Shown in pieces: positions 8,226 to 16,350 of a stretch of 64,000 nt of DNA. The notes beneath the pieces are model-generated. The model did not search any database. It was given only the letters and a program-made list of their open reading frames with translations, and had not been told where the DNA came from. The position numbers and the translations under genes were made by a program. The stretch spans positions 17,995-81,994 of the forward strand of contig JADLBX010000035.1 of NCBI GenBank assembly GCA_020847435.1, given 5' to 3'. This DNA is from Anaerolineales bacterium. Its GTDB lineage: Bacteria > Chloroflexota > Anaerolineae > Anaerolineales > Villigracilaceae. The first letter of the stretch is position 1, and the number at the start of each line of letters is the position of its first letter.

Positions 8226-8292
8226 GTCATTGCGAGTCTTCGAGAAGCAATCCCCTGTCGCGAGGAGATTGCTTCGCTTCGCTCGCAACGAC
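8226..8292. repeat. 67-bp inverted repeat, GTCATTGCGAG / CTCGCAACGAC ends
   Basis: Ends form an inverted repeat (10 of 11 match). The inside carries GAAGCAATCCCC and GGAGATTGCTTC, which pair as a second stem. This is a widespread bacterial MITE-like repeat. A degenerate copy at 52349-52408 serves as a terminator. It lies between two divergent genes. Confidence 0.7.
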
Positions 8293-8301
8293 ATATGGTC
8301 G

Positions 8302-8307
8302 TATAAT
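8302..8307 (+). promoter_or_regulatory. -10 box (TATAAT) of the alkaline-phosphatase-fold enzyme gene
   Basis: TATAAT, then 7 nt, then ATG at 8315: predicted +1 on the start codon. The box lies 10 nt outside the 67-bp repeat, so any -35 region would be inside the repeat. Confidence 0.5.
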
Positions 8308-8314
8308 CCCTTCA

Positions 8315-9265
8315 ATGAAAGTCTTATTTATTTTTATGGATGGAATCGGACTGGGCGAGAACAATGCCGAGACGAATCCGTTGGCGCGGGCAAAGATGCC
8401 GAATTTGAACGCGGCGCTCGACGGGCGGTCGCTGTTGAAAGAGTCCGCGCCGTTTGACGGGGAGTACGCTTCGCTGATCGCAATTGACGCGGGCGTGGGC
8501 GTGGACGGCTTGCCGCAGTCCGCGACAGGGCAGGCGATGTTGTTGACCGGGAAAAATATTTCGGCTGAGCTTGGTTATCACTACGGACCGAAACCGAATC
8601 CCGAAGTCGCCGCGTATTTGAACGGCGAGACGTTGTTTTCGAAATGCGTCGCGGCAGGGAAGAAGACCGCCCTGCTCAACGCGTATCCGCCGCGCTACTT
8701 TGACGGAATCGATTCGGGCAAACGTATTTATTCATCAATTCCAATGGCGGTGACGAATGCTGGGCTGAAGTTGTTCAAACACGAAGATTTATTCGCTGGG
8801 CGCGCGCTCTCAGCGGATTTCACCGGCGAGGGCTGGCGGACGATGCTCGGCTTCCCCGACGCGCCGGTGATGGATGCACACGAAGCGGGAAAGAAGTTGA
8901 TCTCGCTAGCCATGGAATATGATTTTTCGTTGTTCGAATATTGGGCAAGCGATTACGCCGGTCACCGGCAGGAGATGGAAACGGCGGTGAGGTTGATGGA
9001 GGGGTTTGATGGGGTGTTGGGGGGAATAGTGGAAAGTGGAAAGTGGGATGGGGAGTTGAAGGATGAAGGTGGAATGATGAAGGATGAATTGTTGGTGTTG
9101 GTGACGTCCGATCATGGGAATATGGAGGATCTGTCCACGCGGAAGCACACGGATGCGCGCGCGCCGGTCTTGGCGATCGGGAGCAAGTCGGCGCGGGAGG
9201 AGTTCACGCGCGGGATGACGGATTTGACCCACGTCGCTCCGGCAATTTGGAGGATGGTGGAATAA
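8315..9265 (+). CDS. Alkaline-phosphatase-superfamily metalloenzyme (phosphopentomutase / iPGM-like)
   Basis: A soluble enzyme of 316 aa of the metalloenzyme superfamily that includes phosphopentomutase and cofactor-independent phosphoglycerate mutase. The N-terminus KVLFIFMDGIGLGENNAETN holds the first metal ligand (MDG). GLPQSATGQAMLLTG holds the nucleophile-type Ser/Thr region. DYAGH and TSDHGNMED near the C-terminus hold the remaining metal ligands. It is shorter than canonical iPGM (about 510 aa), so the substrate is uncertain. The start at 8315 follows a -10 box by 7 nt. A low-complexity stretch (nt 9025-9090, peptide VESGKWDGELKDEGGMMKDE) is inserted in frame just before the TSDHGN motif and shares a 17-nt word with folC. 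Confidence 0.75.
   Translation: MKVLFIFMDGIGLGENNAETNPLARAKMPNLNAALDGRSLLKESAPFDGEYASLIAIDAGVGVDGLPQSATGQAMLLTGKNISAELGYHYGPKPNPEVAAYLNGETLFSKCVAAGKKTALLNAYPPRYFDGIDSGKRIYSSIPMAVTNAGLKLFKHEDLFAGRALSADFTGEGWRTMLGFPDAPVMDAHEAGKKLISLAMEYDFSLFEYWASDYAGHRQEMETAVRLMEGFDGVLGGIVESGKWDGELKDEGGMMKDELLVLVTSDHGNMEDLSTRKHTDARAPVLAIGSKSAREEFTRGMTDLTHVAPAIWRMVE
9031..9090. repeat. AG-rich repeat word inserted in frame in a coding region
   Basis: GGAAAGTGGAAAGTGGG at 9031-9047 is identical to the start of an insertion in folC (43921-43937). It is followed by GGATGAAGGTGGAATGATGA-type units like those at 55508-55550. The reading frame is kept. Confidence 0.55.
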
Positions 9266-9394
9266 GGATGAGAAAACAACTCCGCGCCTGCTTTGGTCAC
9301 ACGCCTCGCCATGGATTCCCCTCTCAAATTAGAAATCTGAAGCCTCTCCAACACTTCGCTTCAAGTCAGTTTAACTGTTCTATCGATTTCCCAA

Positions 9395-10396
9395 TCACAC
9401 CTGCGGCAGGGTGCGCTTGAGGATTGGGTACATCGGCAAAGCCTTTACTGCGCCTTCAACGACGCAAGTGAGCGGCGTGTCCACCAAATAGGCGGGGATG
9501 CCGAGCGATTTGGTGAGCAATTTGTCCACGCCGCGTAACAAGGCGCCGCCGCCACACAACGCCACGCCGCGATCAATGATATCTGCAACGAGTTCGGGGG
9601 GAGTTTTTTCCAACACTCGGCGGCCGGTCTCGATCACCGACTTTAGCGGGTCTTGCAACGCCTCGACAATTTCACCGGTGGTCAACGTGACCGGGCGCGG
9701 CAAGCCGGTGACCTGATCTTGCCCCTGCACTTCCATGCTGTTTTCGGTATCCTGCGGAACCGCCGCGCCGATCCGCGTTTTCAATTGCTCGGCGGTCGTC
9801 TGACCGATCACTACGCCATATTTGCGGCGCACATAATTGACGATGGCTTCATCGAAGTCCAAGCCGCCGGAACGCAAAGTTTCCGCGGAAACCACGCCGT
9901 ACATCGCCATCACAGCCGCTTCCACACATCCGCCGCCGAGGCAGATGACCATATTCCCTGAGGGCGAACCGATGGGCAAATCCACGCCGAGCGCCGCGGC
10001 AAGCGGCTGTTGGATCAAATACGCTTCGCGACTGCCCGCCTCCAGGACGGCTTCGTACACCGCGCGGCGCTCCACGCTGGTGACGCCGTTCGGCACAGAG
10101 ATCATGACGCGCGGACGGATCAGGCGCATGGAACCGCTCACCTGGCGGATCAAATACGATAACAGCGTCTCTGTGATTTCATAATCTGCAATGACCCCGT
10201 TCTTCAATGGGCGCGCAACTTCGATGCTCTCCGGCACGCGCCCGTACATATCCAGGGCTTCCTGCCCCACCGCCACCATTTTTTGTTCAGCGGTTTCAAT
10301 GGCAACGATCGTCGGTTGTTGCGCCAGGACCTGGGAGGAATCCGCGAGGCGGGTGAACATTGTGCCCAGGTCTATGCCCAGGTCCTTTGAGAACAT
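9395..10396 (-). CDS. MreB-like actin-fold protein with altered ATPase motifs
   Basis: A protein of 333 aa clearly related to the rod-shape actin homologue MreB (FSKDLGIDLGT, PLKNGVIADYEIT, CGGGALLRGVDKLL). Several residues that make MreB an ATPase are changed. The usual EEPMAAAIG (catalytic Glu) reads QQPLAAALG. The phosphate-2 motif, usually DIGGGTTE, reads CLGGGCVE. GERTAE reads GQTTAE. It may bind nucleotide without hydrolysing it, or be a divergent paralogue with a scaffolding role; no MreC, MreD or RodA is adjacent. The start is chosen at M-F-S-K (10396), where MreB homology begins; a Met two codons upstream (10402) is equally possible. It is divergent from the ATP-grasp gene. Confidence 0.75.
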   Translation of the reverse strand: MFSKDLGIDLGTMFTRLADSSQVLAQQPTIVAIETAEQKMVAVGQEALDMYGRVPESIEVARPLKNGVIADYEITETLLSYLIRQVSGSMRLIRPRVMISVPNGVTSVERRAVYEAVLEAGSREAYLIQQPLAAALGVDLPIGSPSGNMVICLGGGCVEAAVMAMYGVVSAETLRSGGLDFDEAIVNYVRRKYGVVIGQTTAEQLKTRIGAAVPQDTENSMEVQGQDQVTGLPRPVTLTTGEIVEALQDPLKSVIETGRRVLEKTPPELVADIIDRGVALCGGGALLRGVDKLLTKSLGIPAYLVDTPLTCVVEGAVKALPMYPILKRTLPQV

Positions 10397-10493
10397 TGCC
10401 ATTCGTTGTATCGCTTTCCCGTATCTGCTTTCCGTGAGGAGATAACCGATGATACCTGAAAGGCAAGTCATTGTCTAGCAGGATGTTTTACCC

Positions 10494-10521
10494 TTGTCAT
10501 CTGCCCGCATTCGGCTATCAT
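10494..10521 (+). promoter_or_regulatory. Promoter (TTGTCA-16-TATCAT) of the ATP-grasp ligase gene
   Basis: TTGTCA at 10494-10499 and TATCAT at 10516-10521 are separated by 16 nt. The start codon lies 48 nt downstream with AGGAG in between. Confidence 0.4.
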
Positions 10522-10568
10522 TGGCGCGAGCAATTGATTTTGGATCACAAAGGAGATTCAAAACTTCT

Positions 10569-11660
10569 ATGAAACGTTATTGGAAGGTCGCCGTCCTGGC
10601 AAACATCAAAGACGATTCACAGCCCAAGCCGGAGGGCGTCCCGCCGGACGCTTTCGCCGACTTCGACCATATCGAAACGATCGATGCGCTGCGCGCCGCC
10701 ATTGAAACGGACGGCCATAAAACGCTCTTTATCAACGCCGACAGAGACCTGCCCTTCGCCCTGCGCGACGCACAACCCGACATCTGTTTCAACATCGCCG
10801 AGGGACTCGGCGGCGACGCGCGCGAGGCGCAAATACCGGCTCTGCTCGAAATGCTCGGCATCCCATATACCGGCTCGCGCGTCCTCACCAACGGCATCTC
10901 GCTTGATAAAACTTTGACGAAGCGCATCTGGCGCGACCGACGCCTGCCGGTCGCGCCGTTTCAGGAATTCATCGTCGGCGACGAGCCCCTGCGCCCCGAG
11001 TTGAAATATCCCTTGTTCGTCAAACCCGCGCGCGAAGGCACCGGCATGGGCGTGGACACGAAAGCCATCGTCAACAAAGAGAAAGAGTTGCGTGAGCGCG
11101 CGCAATACATCATCAACACCTACCAACAACCCGCGCTGGTCGAAGTCTTTTTACCCGGACGCGAATTCACCGTGGGCATACTCGGACGCCCAGACGCCAA
11201 ACTGTACTCGCGCAACCCCGATTGGTATGAAAAAGACGGCTTCCACCGCTTCCCCATCCTCGAGTTGGATATGACCCGCTCCGTCACACCGAAGGTCTAC
11301 AGCCACGCGTCGAAATCAAAGGAGGTCGGCGAGGAGGGCGCGCCCGGGTATTTCTGCCCGGCCACCGTGGAACCCGAACTCGAAAAGAAACTCCGCTACT
11401 TTGCCCTGCGCGCGCATCAACTGCTCGGCGCGCTGGATATTTCGCGCACCGACATCCGCCTCGACGACGAAGGCAACCCGCGCCTACTGGAAATCAACAC
11501 CCTGCCCGGTCTCACGCCCGAGTACAGCGATCTCTGCCTGCAAGCCAAAGCCGAAGGCATCCGCTACGAAGACCTGATCCTCGAAATCCTCTACCTCGGC
11601 GCATCGCGCTGGGGCATGGTCGCGCCGCGCGAGGCCGCCGCCCCAGCGGGAAAAAACTAA
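10569..11660 (+). CDS. D-alanine-D-alanine ligase-like ATP-grasp enzyme
   Basis: A cytoplasmic ATP-grasp ligase of 363 aa. Recognisable parts are the N-terminal fragment AQPDICFNIAEGLGGDAREA with IPYTGS, the ATP-binding lysine segment YPLFVKPAREGTGMGV, and the metal-binding end ISRTDIRLDDEGNPRLLEIN followed by TLPGLTPEYSDL. These match the Ddl fold. However, SKEVGEEGAPGYFCPA replaces the loop usual in true Ddl, and there is a long C-terminal tail. It may therefore ligate another amino acid or peptide. The ATG at 10569 follows AGGAG at somewhat long spacing (about 14 nt). It is divergent from mreB-like; the shared direction towards wall synthesis is suggestive only. Confidence 0.75.
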   Translation: MKRYWKVAVLANIKDDSQPKPEGVPPDAFADFDHIETIDALRAAIETDGHKTLFINADRDLPFALRDAQPDICFNIAEGLGGDAREAQIPALLEMLGIPYTGSRVLTNGISLDKTLTKRIWRDRRLPVAPFQEFIVGDEPLRPELKYPLFVKPAREGTGMGVDTKAIVNKEKELRERAQYIINTYQQPALVEVFLPGREFTVGILGRPDAKLYSRNPDWYEKDGFHRFPILELDMTRSVTPKVYSHASKSKEVGEEGAPGYFCPATVEPELEKKLRYFALRAHQLLGALDISRTDIRLDDEGNPRLLEINTLPGLTPEYSDLCLQAKAEGIRYEDLILEILYLGASRWGMVAPREAAAPAGKN

Positions 11661-11691
11661 CCTCACAAGACACCAACCCACAGGTTCCGTG

Positions 11692-11743
11692 TAAGTAGTT
11701 TAACGCGGCGCGGCGGGTCCATCCCGCGCCACGCTGTTTACTT
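11692..11743 (+). terminator. Possible hairpin after the ATP-grasp gene (no U-run)
   Basis: GTAAGTAGTTTAACG...GGCGCGGCGGG pairs imperfectly with CCCGCGCCACGCTGTTTAC. No clear T-run follows. The rest of the 11661-11981 gap holds the palindrome at 11935 and nothing else recognised. Confidence 0.3.
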
Positions 11744-11934
11744 TCCCACCGTATCCAATTTCTTTACCTCTCCTTAATTCTTTTCACAGCCGCCGCTTAA
11801 GTTCGCTTGATATAGTTTCGGGGAAATCCAACCCAGCGCAAAAGAACAACCAGGACGCTTCCCACATCCATACAATTTTCCTGCGCGACAAACGTAAGAA
11901 AGTTACGCCGCGCGTTCGTCTGAGAGCAAACCCC

Positions 11935-11961
11935 ATAAGACCCTGAGGCTCAGGGTCTTAT
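11935..11961. repeat. Palindrome ATAAGACCCTGAG-G-CTCAGGGTCTTAT
   Basis: Perfect 13-bp arms around a 1-nt centre, about 20 nt upstream of the DUF2231 start codon. It has the same architecture as the 7120 palindrome but a different sequence. It would form an mRNA hairpin near the ribosome site. Confidence 0.6.
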
Positions 11962-11981
11962 CATACACCGAGGAGACCCGC

Positions 11982-12419
11982 ATGGATTTCATCAACCGCT
12001 TCATCACCGTCGTCACCCAAATTCACCCCACCCACCCAATGATCGTGCACTTCCCCATCGCCCTCACCGGCGCGGCATTCCTCTTCATCCTGCTCGCCTG
12101 GTGGCGGAAGAACGCCTCGCTCGAACAAGCCGCGTTTGCAAACATGGCGCTCGCCGCGCTCAGCACGATCTTCGCCGGGTTCACCGGCGTGATGGACAAT
12201 GTCAAAAATTACGAAGGCGAGGCGCCCAACGCCGCCGCCAAGGTCGCCCTCGCGGCGCTACTCTTCCTGCTCACAACCGGCATCAGCATCGCCCGTTTCC
12301 GCAACCCCCAACTTTTCGCCCAGGGCAACCGCGCGCTCTACGCCACAGCCTACGGGTTAAGTTTCCTCATCGCCCTGAGCCTGGCATTTCTCGGCGGCGT
12401 CATCTTATACGGTTTCTAG
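11982..12419 (+). CDS. DUF2231 membrane protein
   Basis: A four-helix membrane protein of 145 aa matching DUF2231: the motif HPTHPMIVHFPIALTGAAFL comes first, then a WW pair (LLAWWRK), and membrane segments at ALAALSTIFAGFTGVM, ALAALLFLLTTGIS and LSFLIALSLAFLGGVILYG. Its histidines suggest heme or metal binding, and DUF2231 proteins often sit beside cytochromes. Here the next gene, 7 nt downstream, encodes a monoheme c-type lipoprotein, so the two probably form an operon serving electron transport. A GAGGAG ribosome site precedes the ATG. Confidence 0.8.
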   Translation: MDFINRFITVVTQIHPTHPMIVHFPIALTGAAFLFILLAWWRKNASLEQAAFANMALAALSTIFAGFTGVMDNVKNYEGEAPNAAAKVALAALLFLLTTGISIARFRNPQLFAQGNRALYATAYGLSFLIALSLAFLGGVILYGF

Positions 12420-12426
12420 GAGAACA

Positions 12427-12930
12427 ATGAAAAAGGTATTGATCGCGTTTCTACTGATCGGATTCTTGACAGCCTGCGGAGGTCAAGCGGCGGATGCTCC
12501 CGCTTCACCTACGGGTGAGCCTGCCTCGCCCGTGGACGCGCCCACCGCCGCCGACACAGCCATCCCGCCGAGTGAAGCGCCGAGTCCCACAGCGGTCATC
12601 CCCACCCTCACCGCGCCGCCTCCCACCGAGTCGTCCGCCGCGCAGACTGGCGCCATCAGCTTCACAAACGATGTAGTTCCCATCTTTCAAAGCCGCTGTT
12701 GGAAATGTCACGGCGGCGACAAAATCGAAGAAGGGCTGGACCTGACGACGTTTGCAGGTTTGATGACTGGCTCGGAAAACGGACCTGTGATTGTGCCGGG
12801 TGATATTGAAAACAGCCTGCTTGCCGAACAAATTGTGACGCAAGAAATGCCCAAGCGCGGACCGAAACTGACGCCGCCGCAAGTGCAGGTCATTTTAGAT
12901 TGGATCAGCCAGGGCGCGCTGGAAAACTGA
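12427..12930 (+). CDS. Monoheme c-type cytochrome lipoprotein
   Basis: An exported lipoprotein of 167 aa. It has a signal peptide with lipobox (LIGFLTAC), a long Pro/Thr/Ala linker, and a C-terminal cytochrome domain with one heme c motif (CWKCH in VPIFQSRCWKCHGGDKIEEG) and a distal Met candidate (TQEMPKRGPKLT). The VVPIFQSRC...CHG layout resembles planctomycete-type cytochrome domains. It lies in an apparent operon with the DUF2231 gene and faces the ACIII operon across tRNA-Ser, so it may accept electrons from ACIII; that is an inference. It is followed by an intrinsic terminator. Confidence 0.85.
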   Translation: MKKVLIAFLLIGFLTACGGQAADAPASPTGEPASPVDAPTAADTAIPPSEAPSPTAVIPTLTAPPPTESSAAQTGAISFTNDVVPIFQSRCWKCHGGDKIEEGLDLTTFAGLMTGSENGPVIVPGDIENSLLAEQIVTQEMPKRGPKLTPPQVQVILDWISQGALEN

Positions 12931-12947
12931 TCGGCAACCCACAAGAC

Positions 12948-12980
12948 AAAAGCGCGGCTCGCTCCGGAGTCGCGCTTTTT
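12948..12980 (+). terminator. Intrinsic terminator after the cytochrome lipoprotein gene
   Basis: Arms AAAAGCGCG (12948-12956) and CGCGCTTTT with a T-run to 12980; 14-nt loop. Confidence 0.75.
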
Positions 12981-12988
12981 ATTTCTGG

Positions 12989-12994
12989 TATAAT
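12989..12994 (+). promoter_or_regulatory. -10 box (TATAAT) of tRNA-Ser
   Basis: TATAAT ends 16 nt before the mature tRNA 5' end, leaving a short leader for RNase P. Confidence 0.55.
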
Positions 12995-13010
12995 TCGCCC
13001 GCTTGAAAAT

Positions 13011-13097
13011 GGAGAGGTCGCGTAGTCTGGCTTAGCGCGCACGCTTGGAAAGCGTGTAACCCCAAAAGGTTCGCGGGTTCGAATCCCGCCCTCTCCG
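13011..13097 (+). tRNA. tRNA-Ser(GGA)
   Basis: Acceptor stem GGAGAGG pairs with CCTCTCC and is followed by discriminator G. The anticodon stem CACGC/GCGTG encloses loop TTGGAAA with anticodon GGA. The long variable arm (AACCCCAAAAGGTT) is typical of a class II serine tRNA, and GGTTCGAATCC forms the T arm. CCA is not encoded. It reads UCC/UCU codons. Length is 87 nt. Confidence 0.95.
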
Positions 13098-13102
13098 CTG
13101 AT

Positions 13103-13133
13103 AAAAATCTCCCGCTATGAGCGGGAGATTTTT
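13103..13133 (+). terminator. Intrinsic terminator after tRNA-Ser
   Basis: AAAAATCTCCCGC pairs with GCGGGAGATTTTT around a 5-nt loop. It has both A- and T-runs, so it can serve both strands; the opposite-strand cytochrome gene ends at 13192. Confidence 0.8.
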
Positions 13134-13191
13134 ATTTCGCTGACGAACCGATGTGACGCAGAGAATGCGATGCGCTGCGTAAGGCGAATTG

Positions 13192-13848
13192 CTAAGGCGC
13201 CGGCGTGGGAGTGACAGGATGTTCAGCGCCCACATACAGGACGACATTGTTTGGCGCAACGTCCGCCGAATGTCCGGCGGGGACCATGCCTTGCGTGGTC
13301 AGGATTGTGAAGAGGCTTGAACTCTCCCAATTCCCACCGCCGAAAATATCCGTTCCCTTCGCGCTTGCATCGGCGCGACCGGCGCCCAATTGCATGGCGG
13401 CATACGAGGTGAGGTCGAGCCCGGCGCTGCGCGCGGTGAGCTCGGCGTTATGACAACTGACGCACCCGATCGCGTTGGGATACCACAGGCTGTTTTCAAC
13501 AAAGAGCGGTTGCACGTCGGCGGCAAACGTCCCTTCACAAGTGCGATCGTTCGCATCAGAGAATGGGAATGGCTCCGTTTCCGGCGCGCCGGCCGAGACC
13601 CACGCGCCGATCAACTCGGTGGCAGATATCTGGCATTTCTCGAAGTCGCCTTCTGCGGCGGGCAGTTGGATGACCGCTTGGTGGACCGGGATCAAGGTCG
13701 GAATGGGCGTGCGTTCGACGAGGGGTTTGTATTTATTGCACGAAAAGGTGAACCCACAGGCTGAAATATAGACAACACTAATCCACAGGACCAGAAAGCC
13801 GAGGAACCCGATCAGGGCTCCATAGATCAATTTTCGGACGTCATTCAT
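13192..13848 (-). CDS. Membrane-anchored monoheme c-type cytochrome
   Basis: A protein of 218 aa with one N-terminal membrane segment (LIYGALIGFLGFLVLWISVVY) and an extracytoplasmic cytochrome-like domain. Its single heme motif is CVSCH in ENSLWYPNAIGCVSCHNAEL; a second cysteine pair (ACGFTFSC) lies just after the membrane segment. It is the last gene of the ACIII operon, 10 nt after actE. It may be an accessory electron carrier of ACIII; it does not look like canonical ActF (a multi-span NrfD-like subunit) or ActG. The C-terminus is Pro/Thr rich. Confidence 0.8.
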   Translation of the reverse strand: MNDVRKLIYGALIGFLGFLVLWISVVYISACGFTFSCNKYKPLVERTPIPTLIPVHQAVIQLPAAEGDFEKCQISATELIGAWVSAGAPETEPFPFSDANDRTCEGTFAADVQPLFVENSLWYPNAIGCVSCHNAELTARSAGLDLTSYAAMQLGAGRADASAKGTDIFGGGNWESSSLFTILTTQGMVPAGHSADVAPNNVVLYVGAEHPVTPTPAP

Positions 13849-13858
13849 ATCGGATTCC

Positions 13859-14371
13859 CTATTCTGCTTTTTTCAAAGTCCGCAGGAAGTTAACCACATC
13901 CCAGCGTTCCGCGACAGTCAAATTCTCGTTGAGCGCAGGCATACGCCCATCCACACCATTGGTGATGGTGAGGAAGAGCGAACCGTCGCTCTTCGATTGC
14001 ACCACCGCAGACGTGAGGTTCGCAGGCTTGAACTGGATCAGGAACGGCGCGACGGAACCGTTACCATCCGCGGCTTGACCGTGACACATCTGGCAGTTGA
14101 TCGCGTACAATTCCGCTCCGCGCGTAACGGACGCCTGGTCCGCCAGCGTCGGGTTTTCGGGCGCGCCCATGCCGGGGATGGCGATCGCGCCTTCGATGGG
14201 GATCGAGCGTGAAGGCGGAGGCAACGGGTCTTCCATCGGTCGGTAAGACGGCTGAATCTCCATGAAACTGACCCAGTCTATTTTGACGACATCGTACAGG
14301 AAGAGTTCAACAACGCCCAGCAGGATGCCCAGCGTGAGCGAAACCCAAAATAGTTGTTTTAATAGCTTCAT
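13859..14371 (-). CDS. actE: ACIII subunit ActE, monoheme cytochrome c
   Basis: A cytochrome c of 170 aa with an N-terminal membrane anchor (FWVSLTLGILLGVVELFLY) and one heme motif, CQMCH in GAELYAINCQMCHGQAADG. A distal Met is likely in GVDGRMPALNENLTVAERWD, and VVNFLRTLKK ends the fold. By position it is ActE, the subunit of alternative complex III that hands electrons towards oxidases. The ATG overlaps the actD stop by 4 nt (ATGA), so translation is coupled. Confidence 0.85.
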   Translation of the reverse strand: MKLLKQLFWVSLTLGILLGVVELFLYDVVKIDWVSFMEIQPSYRPMEDPLPPPSRSIPIEGAIAIPGMGAPENPTLADQASVTRGAELYAINCQMCHGQAADGNGSVAPFLIQFKPANLTSAVVQSKSDGSLFLTITNGVDGRMPALNENLTVAERWDVVNFLRTLKKAE

Positions 14372-14889
14372 AACTGCCGCGCCTCCGCAGGTCTCACAGA
14401 TTCAGCGCCCAATTTGTTGAGCGTCTCGGTAATTTTCAGCGCCTCTTGCTGCGCGCAGCGGAAGAAGACCGCGATCTTCCCGTCGCTGACCTCCGCGACA
14501 TATTCCATGGGTTGGTAGTTCGGAAAGTCGCTATCGAGGAACACGCCGAGGAACGTGGCGAGCAGGGCAAACAGCATCGTCATCTCAAAGAGGATGATCA
14601 TGCCCGGAGGGATCGGCGTAAAGAATTGCCCACCCACCGGAACATTGTAGAGATGCGGCGTCCCAAAGTTCAGGAAGAGCCCGAACAGGAAGCCCGCGAT
14701 CGCGCCGCCCATGGATAACCGCGACACGTTCGTTGGCGGATGGGGACGCCCGAGCATTTTATGCGCGACCGGCACGCCGGAGATCACGTTGATATTCTCG
14801 TCCGTAACGCCCAGCTCGTGTAATTTTTCGATGGCGTTCGCCGCCGGGTCAATATCTTCAAAGACCGCTAAAAGAGTTGCTTCAGACAT
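14368..14889 (-). CDS. actD: ACIII subunit ActD (DUF3341)
   Basis: A protein of 173 aa of the DUF3341/ActD family: an N-terminal ferredoxin-like fold (TLLAVFEDIDPAANAIEKLH) followed by two membrane helices (MGGAIAGFLFGLFLNFGTP and GMIILFEMTMLFALLATFLG). It forms part of the membrane arm of alternative complex III, the quinol oxidoreductase that replaces bc1 in many Chloroflexota. The start MSEATLL at 14889 is preferred to a Met four codons upstream because GGAG lies 6 nt before it. It sits between actC and actE in the usual order and is coupled to actE by ATGA. Confidence 0.88.
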   Translation of the reverse strand: MSEATLLAVFEDIDPAANAIEKLHELGVTDENINVISGVPVAHKMLGRPHPPTNVSRLSMGGAIAGFLFGLFLNFGTPHLYNVPVGGQFFTPIPPGMIILFEMTMLFALLATFLGVFLDSDFPNYQPMEYVAEVSDGKIAVFFRCAQQEALKITETLNKLGAESVRPAEARQL

Positions 14890-14901
14890 GGTCGGCTCCA
14901 T

Positions 14902-16347
14902 TTACTCAAAATCGCTGAGGGTTGGGACATGCGCCTTACCCACTTTGCGAAGCGAGTGCGCCATCTGCCCCTCTTGAACTTCCCAAACCGGGATGAGCGG
15001 GATCAGGCGCGAGGCAAGCATGTAAAAGAGGAGGAACATGGAAAATGTCCCGATCGTCAGGAAGACGTCCATGCGCGGTTCGAACAATTTCCACGTGAAC
15101 GGCATGCGGTTGATGGACAACGTGACCGGAATGATGATGTAGCGTTCCCAATACATGCCCACGTTGATCATGATGCCGATCAACGCCAGCAGCCAGGGCG
15201 TCTGTCGAATCTTCTTACTCCACAATAAGAGCGGCGGAATGATGATGTTGAAGGCAACCATTTGGAAGAACATCCACGCCATCGGACCTTCCTCCAGCCA
15301 GTGCAGGAGGTTGTCCGTCGCCACATCGCCGCCGTACCACTGCACGATATAGTCGTTGAAGAAGAAATAGGTATAGGCGAACGTAACCATCAACATCAAT
15401 TTACCGAGCGCGTCGAAATGTTCCTTGCGGATGAAGTAATCCATGTGCTTCATCGTCGTCCGCATGATGAACAACACGACCGCCACCGCGCCCATCCCCG
15501 AGTGCAACGCGCCCAGCACGAAATACGGACCATACACCGTGGACGACCAACCCGGGCGCATCGCCATGGCAAAGTCCCACGAAACGATGGTGTGGACAGA
15601 GAACATGACCGGGATGATGGCAAAGGCGAAGAAGTTCATGGCGGTGATCAAATGCCGCCATTCGCCCTCGGTGCCGCGGAAACCGAGCGCCAAAATCTTA
15701 TAGAAGGTCTTGCGCCAGCCGGTCGAGCGATCGCGCGCCATTGCCAGGTCCGGGATCAACGGCAGGAAGAGGTACATCGTACTGCCGAGGACATAAGTGG
15801 TGATGGCGAGCAAGTCCCACATCAACGGCGAATGGAAGTTGGGCCACAACTGCCGCTCGTTCGGCAGAGGGAACATCCAATAAGAAAGCCAGACGCGACC
15901 CATGTGCATGAAAATGCTCGCGCCCGCCTGGATCAAGCCGAAGGTGGTCATCAACTCAGCGGCGCGTGTGAACGGGCGACGGAACTCCGCCTTGAACACC
16001 CGCAAGATCGCGGAAATGAACGTCCCCGCGTGGCTGATACCGATCCAAAACACGGTATTGACGAGGAAGATGCCCCAGTATGAGGGGCGCATCACGCCCG
16101 CCACCCAGAGACCCTCGGCGATCATGTAGCCCCAGGCATAGAAGAAACACACCGCAACGATCACCGACAAAATTCCGAACACCACCCAGAACTTCCATGA
16201 GGTGGTGTGCATCGATTCCATCACCATCGCGTTCATCTCGCCGCGCGGTTTGGGATCGAACATCAAATATTGCTTATGATCTTCTTCCTCGTGATGCGTG
16301 TCGTGCGCTTGTTTTGCGCCAGGCAGATACTTGGATGCAACAGCCAT
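14902..16347 (-). CDS. actC: ACIII subunit ActC (NrfD/PsrC-like quinol-binding membrane protein)
   Basis: A polytopic membrane protein of 481 aa, about ten helices, of the NrfD/PsrC family. Typical phrases are VFWIGISHAGTFISAILRV, PFTRAAELMTTFGL, and WMFPLPNERQLWPNFHSPL followed by MWDLLAI. In ACIII, ActC carries the quinol-oxidation site next to the ActB iron-sulfur domain. The gene begins 4 nt after actB2, with AAGGA before the ATG, and is followed by actD. A second NrfD-like subunit (ActF), present in many ACIII operons, is not found in this window. Confidence 0.92.
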   Translation of the reverse strand: MAVASKYLPGAKQAHDTHHEEEDHKQYLMFDPKPRGEMNAMVMESMHTTSWKFWVVFGILSVIVAVCFFYAWGYMIAEGLWVAGVMRPSYWGIFLVNTVFWIGISHAGTFISAILRVFKAEFRRPFTRAAELMTTFGLIQAGASIFMHMGRVWLSYWMFPLPNERQLWPNFHSPLMWDLLAITTYVLGSTMYLFLPLIPDLAMARDRSTGWRKTFYKILALGFRGTEGEWRHLITAMNFFAFAIIPVMFSVHTIVSWDFAMAMRPGWSSTVYGPYFVLGALHSGMGAVAVVLFIMRTTMKHMDYFIRKEHFDALGKLMLMVTFAYTYFFFNDYIVQWYGGDVATDNLLHWLEEGPMAWMFFQMVAFNIIIPPLLLWSKKIRQTPWLLALIGIMINVGMYWERYIIIPVTLSINRMPFTWKLFEPRMDVFLTIGTFSMFLLFYMLASRLIPLIPVWEVQEGQMAHSLRKVGKAHVPTLSDFE

Positions 16348-16350
16348 GAT

